A program made the translations under genes and the position numbers. 45,751 bases of DNA from contig CAMWUN010000027.1 in NCBI GenBank assembly GCA_947177425.1, forward strand, positions 1-45,751, written 5' to 3'. Positions 24,762-31,744 of the stretch are shown one piece after another. The stretch comes from an uncultured bacterium. Lineage in GTDB: Bacteria; Bacillota; Clostridia; Lachnospirales; Lachnospiraceae. How positions within the stretch are numbered: the first letter of the stretch is position 1; every line of letters starts with the position of its first letter. Below the pieces are notes generated by a model. That model was given only the letters and a program-made list of their open reading frames with translations. It searched no databases and was not told the origin of the DNA.

Positions 24762-27092
24762 TTATAATTCATTGATTGTTGCGGTAATTGCCATGTTGCA
24801 TATCCGCTTAGATGGCGTATGAACTGCAATTACGATAGAAATAAAGCTAAATATAATAATAATGACAAGTAACACTATCGGCAAACTCCATGACATTCCA
24901 AAATATCGAGTGAGCAATTTGGTATACAGGAAACGGCTAAGAGGTATTCCAATACCACAACCAACAACAAGACCAGAAATAGCATAGGTAAAGGCTTCTG
25001 CGGCAACCATCCGCATAAGCTGCCTGCCGTCCATACCAACAGCCCGCATAGCTCCGTATTGTTTGATTCTTGCTGACACACTCATTGACATACTGTTGAT
25101 CATGTTAAATATTGTAATCATTGCAATGACTGCCAAAAAGCTATATAAAACAACCTGCATCGCCAAATATGTGCTTGCGTCGCTCTGATTACTTTCGCGC
25201 AAATCCCCCAAAATTACATCATTCCCAATCAGACTACTGATTTGCTGTACGGCTATATCGGCGGCATTTTCGCTTAACTGTATACCAATCAGACTGTAGT
25301 TTTGTTCCCCTGTCAGCCATTCAAAGGTTTCATCAGAGCAAATTACGCCGTATTCGCTGGGCCACACACCACTGGACACAGCGCAGGTGATTTGAATTTC
25401 TTTCCCCGCAATCTGGAATGTATCCCCGACTTTCAACGGATTATCTTTATTGCTGATTGTCATAACCTGATTGCTTTTTCCGTAAATTGCCGACAGTTCT
25501 CCTTCAGTCACGCTATCCTCTGAACAATCCAGCAAGAAGTCACTGTAAGAAATTAGGTTTACATGGTCAATTTCCTCTCCCGATGAAACTGCAGAAACAT
25601 TATCCATGTATGAAGTGCCATAAATATTCTCCACTCCTGAAACCGCTCCGATTTCATCAAATAAATTCCGGTCGAGTACAAGCGCGTTAGCATAGCCGTT
25701 TAGTGTAATATCCGGCTGCCATGACCGCAAAGACGGTAGCAATTCACGGGCAAAATCCAGTCCCACAGAAAAGCACAGGAGCAAAATAATACTCAGCGAA
25801 AAACTTGCGGTCATTAAAAACCAGTTTTTCTTAGACACTGTCGCATGATGAAATCCCAATGTCTGCTCAACACCACCCAAATATAATTTCGCAGCGTGCT
25901 TTTTGGAAGCAACAGTTGCCACGTTGCCAGAAACCGCAGCCACAGGTGAAACTTTGGCGGCACGTTTTGCAGGAGATTGTGCTGCCAGCAAAACAGTGGC
26001 AATTCCAACTACCGCACCACAAATAAGTCCAACAGGACTAAGTGCAAATACCGGCATGGCCGCAAACTCACCCCCAATACCATAATGCAGTGATGCGCAA
26101 ATGCCCCAGCTGATTGCTGTTCCCCAAATCAGTCCAACAGGAACTGCCATCTTGCACCAATTAACCGCTTCCAGCCGCACAAACCGGATAATCTGCTGCC
26201 GACTTGCGCCAATACAGCGCATCATACCAAAAAATTTCATCCGCTGCGTCACATTACTGTTCATGCTGCCGGAAATCATCAATACCCCGGCTAAAAGCAC
26301 CAGGACAAACAAAATAGCCGCTATTTGATAAAAGCCGCTTACAGATCTATTACTGCTTTGCCCTGCAATACCCATAATAGCGGTATTTTCGGAGATACTT
26401 CCCTCTGGCAGATCATATTGTTCCTGAATTTCTGATATTGCCCTTGACGCTTTTGATGCATTTTTAAACTGCACATAACAGACAGGACTGATTGTGATAT
26501 TATTTTTTTCCATAATTGCATCAAAAGCTGATTGTGTCATGGAAACGGCAACTAAATACGTTTGTCCCTGATAATAATCTTTATCATCAGAGCCAAAGCC
26601 GGACACAGTGAAATCAGTATCTCCAGCAGGTGTATGCAGGGTTACTCTATCGCCAATCTGCACTTTCAATGCAAGTTTTGCATTAGAGCTAAGGACTATT
26701 TCATCATCGTTTTGAGGATATTTTCCTTCTTCAATACCGTTCACAAGACAGGACAGATATATTTCATCAGCACTATACAGCGCAGCTTTTTTCTCATTGA
26801 TGTAGTATGACTGGTCTGCATTGAAATTGAAAACTTCCGACCAGCCAACAGCCGTAACGTCTGAACGCTGGCCGATCTCCTCAGCAATATTCCGGGATAT
26901 ATTTTCCAATTGAATATGCCAGCTTCCATGGCTGTCCTGGAAATGAGCATTTTCTGCCCGGATTGACATATCCGCCACACTGAAAATTGTTGTCACAAGC
27001 AACACGGAAATGATAATACATAGGATTGTCATATGATTTTGACGTTTTCTTACTTTTGCGGAAATAGAAATAAGACTCAAATAGCTTTTCAT
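24762..27092 (-). CDS. FtsX-type ABC transporter permease without a visible ATPase
   Basis: The 776-residue protein starts behind GGGAGG with 8-bp spacing. Layout: helix at about 18-40; a MacB_PCD-like external domain (about 45-235, with VTAVGWSEVFNFN); three helices forming the first FtsX domain (about 250-370, with FFGMMRCIGASRQQIIRFVR); a single helix at about 420-440; a second external domain (about 455-640); and a second FtsX domain (YGAMRAVGMDGRQLMRMVAA; last helices 730-765). This resembles peptide-antibiotic or lipoprotein-export permeases, which need a separate ATPase. None adjoins it. The 54-codon frame and 16-codon ORF upstream do not encode one. Confidence 0.88.
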   Translation of the reverse strand: MKSYLSLISISAKVRKRQNHMTILCIIISVLLVTTIFSVADMSIRAENAHFQDSHGSWHIQLENISRNIAEEIGQRSDVTAVGWSEVFNFNADQSYYINEKKAALYSADEIYLSCLVNGIEEGKYPQNDDEIVLSSNAKLALKVQIGDRVTLHTPAGDTDFTVSGFGSDDKDYYQGQTYLVAVSMTQSAFDAIMEKNNITISPVCYVQFKNASKASRAISEIQEQYDLPEGSISENTAIMGIAGQSSNRSVSGFYQIAAILFVLVLLAGVLMISGSMNSNVTQRMKFFGMMRCIGASRQQIIRFVRLEAVNWCKMAVPVGLIWGTAISWGICASLHYGIGGEFAAMPVFALSPVGLICGAVVGIATVLLAAQSPAKRAAKVSPVAAVSGNVATVASKKHAAKLYLGGVEQTLGFHHATVSKKNWFLMTASFSLSIILLLCFSVGLDFARELLPSLRSWQPDITLNGYANALVLDRNLFDEIGAVSGVENIYGTSYMDNVSAVSSGEEIDHVNLISYSDFLLDCSEDSVTEGELSAIYGKSNQVMTISNKDNPLKVGDTFQIAGKEIQITCAVSSGVWPSEYGVICSDETFEWLTGEQNYSLIGIQLSENAADIAVQQISSLIGNDVILGDLRESNQSDASTYLAMQVVLYSFLAVIAMITIFNMINSMSMSVSARIKQYGAMRAVGMDGRQLMRMVAAEAFTYAISGLVVGCGIGIPLSRFLYTKLLTRYFGMSWSLPIVLLVIIIIFSFISIVIAVHTPSKRICNMAITATINEL

Positions 27093-27139
27093 TCACAGCA
27101 CCTCCCTAAATCAGTCAGCATACCGTTCGATAAATTCAT
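27089..27139 (-). CDS. Possible 16-codon ORF coupled to the FtsX permease
   Basis: GAGGTG (27148-27153) precedes ATG 27139 by 8 bp. The frame MNLSNGMLTDLGRCCE ends in a TGA overlapping the permease ATG. It may be a leader that couples translation, or the C-terminal scrap of a deleted ATPase, since ATPase ends often read like SNGMLTDLG. Neither can be shown here. Confidence 0.3.
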   Translation of the reverse strand: MNLSNGMLTDLGRCCE

Positions 27140-27167
27140 TGTGTAAACACCTCTTTCTGTTTTGATA

Positions 27168-27201
27168 ACACCAATATAACAGAAGAATCCTACACCAATA
27201 T
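27168..27201. promoter_or_regulatory. Direct repeat upstream of the FtsX permease
   Basis: ACACCAATAT occurs at 27168-27177 and again at 27192-27201, a 24-bp period, with TACAATTTTGTA nearby (27213-27224). Tandem sites like this are common for response regulators that control peptide-responsive permeases. No -35 box with good spacing was found. No regulator gene is next to it. Confidence 0.35.
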
Positions 27202-27232
27202 TACAATTCCCCTACAATTTTGTAAGAATCAG

Positions 27233-27272
27233 AAAAACATGGTGAATGCTTATAAAATTTCACCATGTTTTT
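27233..27272. terminator. Two-way intrinsic terminator between acetyltransferase and FtsX genes
   Basis: AAAAACATGGTGAA (27233-27246) and TTCACCATGTTTTT (27259-27272) form a perfect 14-bp stem with a 12-nt loop and T runs on both sides. It separates the FtsX gene from the acetyltransferase and from the promoter at 27375. Confidence 0.75.
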
Positions 27273-27374
27273 CCTATAAGGATTATCTACGTACACCGGA
27301 TTTCCAAAAGACTCAATATCTAAGGCGTTCTTGTCACCAAAATTGCACAGAAATCGGTACTGCTTATGCTATGT

Positions 27375-27405
27375 AATATACTTCAACGCAATGCAACATT
27401 GTCAA
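27375..27405 (-). promoter_or_regulatory. Promoter-like site with 19-bp spacer and dyad, no gene after it
   Basis: On the minus strand TTGACA (27400-27405) and TATATT (27375-27380) are separated by 19 bp. The spacer is centred on TGCA, and ACTT...AAGT flank it symmetrically. Nineteen-bp spacers with a central dyad are the hallmark of MerR-controlled promoters. The predicted transcript runs about 135 nt to the terminator at 27233 without a clear start codon and ribosome site. The remainder of 27140-27449 holds the direct repeat and terminator listed separately. Confidence 0.4.
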
Positions 27406-27449
27406 GTGATGAGTTTAATTTTTTGCAAAATCTCCCGATAAACTTAAAG

Positions 27450-27902
27450 TTATCTATGTATATACATTCTTGCCATATCTGGTTCATTATCTCCTTGCAC
27501 CAAGCATAAAAACTCCCAACTATATCTTTCGTAAAACCCCACATGATCTGTCACTAAATATATGGGTGAAATGCCTTTATTTTTCATATCTTCTACAACC
27601 ATATTTAATAATTTTCCAGCTATTCCTTTACAGCGATACTGTTCCTCTGTATAGACCGCACACACATTTGGTGCAAGGTCTTTTCTGTCATGAAAATCAT
27701 TTTCTATTACTCCCATGCCAGCTATAATTTTTCCTTCATCAAGGCATAAATACCAACCATATTCCGTCTCATGATTCAAGTACGCATTCATACATTCCAT
27801 GTATGCTTCTGTAGGAACACCCCATTTTCTATGAAACCAAGATGCAGCCTCGTCCTTTAATGTTGGTTCTTCTCTCAGTGTAATATATCTATATTCCTTC
27901 AT
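27450..27902 (-). CDS. GNAT-family N-acetyltransferase
   Basis: The start is ATG 27902 behind GGGAGAGG; a 31-codon in-frame extension would cover an intergenic R4 repeat and is rejected. In 150 residues the GNAT core is visible: WYLCLDEGKIIAGMGVIEN (beta 2-4), VCAVYTEEQYRCKGIAGKLL (motif A, acetyl-CoA pyrophosphate loop RCKGIAG), and IYLVTDHVGFYERYSWEFLC (motif B). The acceptor cannot be deduced. The N-terminal PTLKDEAASWFHRKWGVP segment recurs in a subgroup of clostridial GNATs. It appears monocistronic. Confidence 0.88.
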   Translation of the reverse strand: MKEYRYITLREEPTLKDEAASWFHRKWGVPTEAYMECMNAYLNHETEYGWYLCLDEGKIIAGMGVIENDFHDRKDLAPNVCAVYTEEQYRCKGIAGKLLNMVVEDMKNKGISPIYLVTDHVGFYERYSWEFLCLVQGDNEPDMARMYIHR

Positions 27903-27920
27903 TACCTCTCCCTTATTGCC

Positions 27921-27941
27921 ACAAACGCTGCCACGCTTCGC
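27921..27941. repeat. R4 repeat copy a
   Basis: ACAAACGCTGCCACGCTTCG plus C matches 41957-41977 at 20 of 21 positions. It lies just upstream of the acetyltransferase start. Confidence 0.5.
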
Positions 27942-28034
27942 TGGCCGTCTGATTGTTACAATAAGCTGAAATTTTTTATCCAGCTTATCATTCACTTAAA
28001 TTGCAAAAAACAGAAACTGTCTTGAATCTTCTGC

Positions 28035-28160
28035 CTACGGCCGGTTGCTTTCCTGTTCCTTTTCCATTGTGTCCATCAGCTTCAGGAAACGCTTTTCCGT
28101 AAGCATGCCTTTTCTAAACAGGCAGGACACTTCTATCTCTGAAAATGCCTTGTCTGTCAT
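28035..28160 (-). pseudogene. Small orphan frame of 41 codons, probable gene relic
   Basis: ATG 28160 opens MTDKAFSEIEVSCLFRKGML, then TEKRFLKLMDTMEKEQESNR and P. No ribosome binding site precedes it. Just upstream (28161-28290) another phase reads KLQEKFNNEQRELSGQLS before two stops. Both pieces resemble the coiled, Glu/Lys-rich C-terminal region of large serine recombinases or small SHOCT-like proteins, but the match is too weak to name. The stretch 27903-28399 otherwise holds an R4 repeat, a terminator and an R1 repeat. A decayed mobile-element gene is possible. Confidence 0.3.
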
Positions 28161-28294
28161 ACAGTTTTATTAAGACAACTGTCCTGAAAGTTCTCTCTGT
28201 TCATTATTGAACTTTTCCTGCAATTTCGGAGAATTTATATTTTGGCATCGCACATTTTTGCAAGGTTCTCTATGCCGAGCCAGCTTATTGTATT

Positions 28295-28329
28295 AAAAGG
28301 GCCCCGGGGAAATCTCCGGCACCCTTTTT
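28295..28329 (-). terminator. Intrinsic terminator of the NlpC/P60 gene
   Basis: AAAAGGG-CC-CCGG (28295-28307) pairs with CCGG-CA-CCCTTTT (28316-28328). On the minus strand the stem ends in TTTT, about 70 bp after the hydrolase stop, with an R1 repeat in between. Confidence 0.7.
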
Positions 28330-28340
28330 ATTTAACATAA

Positions 28341-28362
28341 GGACAGTTCGCAAAGCGTGCTG
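28341..28362 (-). repeat. R1 repeat copy c, upstream of a terminator
   Basis: GGACAGTTCGCAAAGCGTGC plus TG lies between the hydrolase stop and its terminator. GGACAG and CTGTCT flank the core CGCAAAGCG and can form a hairpin. Confidence 0.6.
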
Positions 28363-28399
28363 TCTGCTATTTACTGAGTAAAAATCAGATTCTTATTAT

Positions 28400-29515
28400 C
28401 TAATCATGAAGTATCCTTACCATCTTATGGGGCGTTCTGTAATTATAGGAAGAAATCTTGATCCCCGTCTTGGGACTGCTGGCATGGATGACCTGTCCGC
28501 CGCCAATATAGAGGGCCACATGATTGACTACGCCTCCCTTTGCATAAAAGACCAGATCCCCCGGCTGGAGCTGGGACGCATTGATGCTTGTTCCCATATT
28601 GGACTGGGCTCTTGAAGAATGAGGCAGGGAAACGCCATATTTGGCAAATACACTAAGTACAAAGCCGGAACAGTCTGCGCCTTTGGTGAGACTGGTGCCT
28701 CCCCATACATAAGGATTGCCTAAAAACTGCTTTGCGTACTGGCAGATATCCACCCTCACATCGGAAACGCCCTGTCCGTACATAAGTTCCGTCATGGTGA
28801 TTGCTGTTTCCAAATCAGATTTCACTTCCACATAGTCAGCGGATACAAACACTTCTTCATCGTCCAGATAGACCTTAATCCACCCGTCATCCTGTATCTC
28901 CACAATATCCAGACTTTCCCCGGAAGCCACCTGAGTCACCACTTCCGCATCGAGACTGGGCATCTCACGGATATTCAACACATTTGCCGTGGACACAGCA
29001 ATAGCTGTAGCCAGTTCCTCCCCTTTCATTTTGGCATCAAAACCTGTGAGAAGATATTCCTCCTTCACATATCCTTCAACCTTGCCGGAAGCAATATACG
29101 CCCAGCCATTCTCACTGCTCTTAATTTCACAGGCTGCATTCTTGGGAAGTTTCCCTACCAGCTTCGCATCCTCATTTGGCTCCTGCCTGATATTTAAATT
29201 GTTTTCCTGCACGTTACAGATTCCTAAATGGGTGTACCCCCACAAAGCGCCCTCAGCCTTTTTGGCAATTTCCACATATTCCACTTTTGACAAAGGAGAG
29301 TGAAACAAATCTCCCACCCCTGCCGTCAGCATGTCCTCTGTACTGTCAGTATCTTCCTCTGATGCCATACTTGTGGCTGTGCTGTCTGCCGCTGCATTAT
29401 TTATACTGTTTGATGAATTCATGTCCTTGATTTCTGATGCCTGTGCAGAAAGCGGCTCCATAAAAAGCATACAGGATGAAAGAACACAAATCATGCCTAT
29501 CGTACGTTTTTTCAA
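28400..29515 (-). CDS. Secreted SH3-domain NlpC/P60 peptidoglycan hydrolase
   Basis: The 371-residue protein starts at TTG 29515, 7 bp after GGAGG; no ATG suits. A signal peptide (about 1-26, ending SAQASE) is followed by a Ser/Asp-rich linker (30-65), two bacterial SH3 domains (about 98-158 and 168-232) and an NlpC/P60 domain (about 252-371). Cys282 (GADCSGFV), His332 (VNHVALYIGGG) and His344 (VIHASS) form the expected catalytic set. Such enzymes cut the gamma-D-Glu to diamino-acid bond in wall peptides. It is monocistronic, with a perfect consensus promoter and its own terminator, suggesting strong expression. Confidence 0.93.
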   Translation of the reverse strand: MKKRTIGMICVLSSCMLFMEPLSAQASEIKDMNSSNSINNAAADSTATSMASEEDTDSTEDMLTAGVGDLFHSPLSKVEYVEIAKKAEGALWGYTHLGICNVQENNLNIRQEPNEDAKLVGKLPKNAACEIKSSENGWAYIASGKVEGYVKEEYLLTGFDAKMKGEELATAIAVSTANVLNIREMPSLDAEVVTQVASGESLDIVEIQDDGWIKVYLDDEEVFVSADYVEVKSDLETAITMTELMYGQGVSDVRVDICQYAKQFLGNPYVWGGTSLTKGADCSGFVLSVFAKYGVSLPHSSRAQSNMGTSINASQLQPGDLVFYAKGGVVNHVALYIGGGQVIHASSPKTGIKISSYNYRTPHKMVRILHD

Positions 29516-29563
29516 AACAAACCTCCAAAGTTATTACAAATTTGTTACAAATCCAACATGGAC

Positions 29564-29592
29564 ATTATAACAAGTAAACTCCGGGCTGTCAA
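29564..29592 (-). promoter_or_regulatory. Perfect consensus promoter of the NlpC/P60 gene
   Basis: TTGACA (29587-29592), a 17-bp spacer and TATAAT (29564-29569) on the minus strand match the sigma-A consensus exactly. The predicted start is near 29557, and the 5' UTR contains ACAAATTTGT within a TTACAAAT direct repeat. Confidence 0.8.
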
Positions 29593-29631
29593 ATCCCTAT
29601 GCATATTTTTTTCAGGAAAATCCATCCAAAT

Positions 29632-29652
29632 ATTACTGTTCACTCCGTGACC
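29632..29652. repeat. R2-family repeat between ribF and the hydrolase
   Basis: ATTACTGTTCACTCCGTGAC plus C shares the RTTACYRTTYAC opening with the R2 copies. It folds as ACTG-TCAC with GTGA-CAGT. No T tract follows, so it is not an obvious terminator for ribF. Confidence 0.45.
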
Positions 29653-29710
29653 AGTACTAAGTTTTATGCTTTAACTGATGGCTAACGCCTGTAAAAGAAC
29701 GTCCAAATTA

Positions 29711-30637
29711 CTATTTCAGACCCCGGTGGAACTCTCTCCCCTGGGCAATATCTTTTTCCATCTGTCGCTTTAGCTGTGCAACATCCCCGAATTTCTGTTC
29801 CGGCCTTTTAAATTGTAACAATTCTGTTACAATTTCTTTACCATACATATCTCTGTCAAAATCATACAGATACGTCTCCACACTTATCATATCGTCCTCA
29901 TTTACGGTAGGCTTATTACCGATATTGGTGATGCCTGGATAAGTGCAGTTTTCATAAAAAACCCTGGAATAGTATACCCCTTTCGGGGGTAACAGTTTTT
30001 CCGAAAGAGGATAAAGGTTTAAAGTGGGCATCCCCAGTTTTCTTCCCAGTCTGTTGCCTTCTTTCACTTTTCCTTCAAAACTGTAGTATCTGCCCAAAAG
30101 ACTGCGCACCACAGCCATATGGCCCTTTTCCACTTCCTCCCTTACAAAGGTGGAACTGATTTCACGATTTTCGTAGAACACCTTCTGGATAATCTGAACC
30201 TCATAACCACAGCTTTCTGACAGTTTTAAAAGAAGTTCTTTATTTCCCATTCCCTTATAGCCGAAAGAAAGATCCTCCCCCGCCGCAATGTACGACGCGT
30301 TCATCTGTGCCACAAGTATCCGCCTGATGAATTCCTCCGGCATGGTTGCCGCCGTTTCTTTGTTTAGGGGAAACTCAATCAGTATGTCAATACCCATTTT
30401 TTCAAACAGCTTTCTTTTCTCCAGCCGCGTTGTCAGTTCCATGGAAGAAGCCTGTCCGAAAAATACTGCCGCAGAGGGATGGAAAGTAAAGACTACCGCC
30501 AGCCTTCCTTTTTCCTTCTGTTTTAAGATATGGGAAAGAAGCCTGATATGTCCTGTGTGGACGCCGTCAAACTTCCCGATTGCAACGGCTGTTTCCTGCC
30601 CTATATGAAATTCCGTTGTATCATAAATTATTTCCAT
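29711..30637 (-). CDS. ribF: Bifunctional riboflavin kinase / FAD synthetase
   Basis: ATG 30637 is preferred to an in-frame GTG three codons upstream because GGAAGG then has normal spacing; this gives 308 residues. The N-terminal FMN adenylyltransferase domain shows IGKFDGVHTGHIRLL (HxGH-type nucleotide site), AGEDLSFGYKGMGN and STFVREEVEKG. The C-terminal flavokinase domain shows RLGRKLGMPTLNLYP, GVYYSR and GITNIGNKPTV. It converts riboflavin to FMN and FAD, and so could feed the flavoproteins at the left of the window. It is the last gene of the rimP-ribF operon and has no FMN riboswitch directly upstream. Confidence 0.96.
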   Translation of the reverse strand: MEIIYDTTEFHIGQETAVAIGKFDGVHTGHIRLLSHILKQKEKGRLAVVFTFHPSAAVFFGQASSMELTTRLEKRKLFEKMGIDILIEFPLNKETAATMPEEFIRRILVAQMNASYIAAGEDLSFGYKGMGNKELLLKLSESCGYEVQIIQKVFYENREISSTFVREEVEKGHMAVVRSLLGRYYSFEGKVKEGNRLGRKLGMPTLNLYPLSEKLLPPKGVYYSRVFYENCTYPGITNIGNKPTVNEDDMISVETYLYDFDRDMYGKEIVTELLQFKRPEQKFGDVAQLKRQMEKDIAQGREFHRGLK

Positions 30638-30653
30638 CCAAACCACCTTCCAG

Positions 30654-30782
30654 CTAACTTACACACACTGACATCTCTGCCGCCATGTCAAAATACTTCC
30701 GTTCAGACACAAACCAGGCATGCAGACTGCGGAAATGATTTTCAGACACACGCCAGGCGTAAACATGTATTTGAAAATTCAT
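30654..30782 (-). other. truB-ribF gap: 42-codon frame built on an R3 repeat
   Basis: An ATG overlapping the truB stop (ATGA) opens 42 codons: MNFQIHVYAWRVSENHFRSL, then HAWFVSERKYFDMAAEMSVC and VS. TTCAGACACAAACCAGGC (30702-30719) and TTCAGACACACGCCAGGC (30741-30758) are direct repeats 39 bp apart, hence AW-VSE twice in the peptide. Bases 30718-30755 also match the non-coding R3 copy at 14526. The frame is therefore more likely a repeat insertion than a gene, though coupling to truB would let it be translated. Confidence 0.35.
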
Positions 30783-31741
30783 TCACCCAAAAACATTTTC
30801 ACAGGTGCAAACACTCTGCGTTCATCCACATACTGGTAAATACCGCAGAAAACTCCCAGCGGACTGTAAACCCTGTACTGGTTTTCCACTTCCCCAGCAT
30901 TTGCAGTCCTGTCATCAGTCGTGTCCTGCCTTTTCTCCGCCGCTTCCGCCGTTTTTTTACATAAATCGGTAAAATCTTCTTTTTTTAGCTGATTGCCATT
31001 CTGGAGCAGCTTAAAAGCCCTTTCCTTTACAACCAGCGCTGGAAGATTTTTAAACATCTTTTCCACGGGAACCACTACAGAAGAAAGTTCCCCCTTCCCG
31101 GCCAGTTCTTCCAGTTCATTTATCCGATATGCTTCCGCCGCCTTAAATTCCCCTACTCTGGTTCTTTCAAGGCTCACCATGGCGGCGCCGTCCCCCAGCT
31201 TCCGGCCTATATCATGGCAGAGGGTTCTGATATATGTTCCCTTAGAACACTCTGCCCTGAACACATATTCCGGGTGTTCTTCCTTTAGGACTTCAATGGA
31301 ATAGATAGTGACGGGCCTTGGTGTCCGCTCCACTTCCTTTCCCGCTCTGGCAAGTTCGTAAAGCTTTCTGCCGTCCACCTTAAGGGCCGAATACATGGGT
31401 GGAATCTGCATGGAATCCCCCTGAAAAGACATAATTGTCTCTCTTACCCTAAAAGGTTCTGAAAGCACTTCTCTCTCTTCCAGCGTCTTCCCTGAAATAT
31501 CCTGCGTATCTGTCACAAGCCCAAGACGCATACGGGCGATGTATTCCTTATGCCTGTCCGTCAGCATGTCACACAGACGGGTCCCGTTTCCCAGACAGAC
31601 AGGAAGAACCCCCACCGCGTCCGGATCAAGGGTTCCTGTGTGTCCAATCTTTTTCTGTTTAAAAATACCCCGGAGTCTGGCTACCACGTCATGGGACGTA
31701 TAGCCTGCCTCCTTATATACATTGACAATTCCATGGTACAT
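30779..31741 (-). CDS. truB: tRNA pseudouridine-55 synthase
   Basis: The 320-residue protein starts MYHGIVNVYKEAGYTSHDVV. It contains KIGHTGTLDPDAVGVLPVCL, in which Asp39 is the catalytic aspartate of the TruB family. PPMYSALKVDGRKLYELAR and YIRTLCHDIG are the other conserved blocks, and a PUA-like segment closes the protein. It makes pseudouridine 55 in the T-loop of tRNAs. It follows nrnA by 3 bp and precedes ribF, the usual order in Lachnospiraceae. A 28-residue Lys/Thr-rich stretch (about 258-285) looks like a loop insertion. Confidence 0.96.
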   Translation of the reverse strand: MYHGIVNVYKEAGYTSHDVVARLRGIFKQKKIGHTGTLDPDAVGVLPVCLGNGTRLCDMLTDRHKEYIARMRLGLVTDTQDISGKTLEEREVLSEPFRVRETIMSFQGDSMQIPPMYSALKVDGRKLYELARAGKEVERTPRPVTIYSIEVLKEEHPEYVFRAECSKGTYIRTLCHDIGRKLGDGAAMVSLERTRVGEFKAAEAYRINELEELAGKGELSSVVVPVEKMFKNLPALVVKERAFKLLQNGNQLKKEDFTDLCKKTAEAAEKRQDTTDDRTANAGEVENQYRVYSPLGVFCGIYQYVDERRVFAPVKMFLGE

Positions 31742-31744
31742 CTT

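Noticed and set aside
24538-24762. 74-codon minus-strand frame between FtsX and HicB remnants
   Set aside because: It runs across the promoter and ribosome site of the remnant. Only its end (LKEKRD) may be meaningful, as part of the broken antitoxin.
27201-27368. Minus-strand frame open for 55 codons (HKQYRFLCNFGDKNAL, with NPVYVDNPYRKN further on)
   Set aside because: It has no start codon with a ribosome site, and a perfect 14-bp terminator stem lies inside it. The AT-rich region makes such a run plausible by chance.
27903-27995. 31-codon N-terminal extension of the acetyltransferase
   Set aside because: It covers an R4 repeat, and the internal ATG has the ribosome site and begins the conserved family sequence.
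30638-30778. FMN riboswitch before ribF
   Set aside because: The gap is short, coupled to truB, made of R3-type repeats, and lacks the conserved RFN-element blocks.
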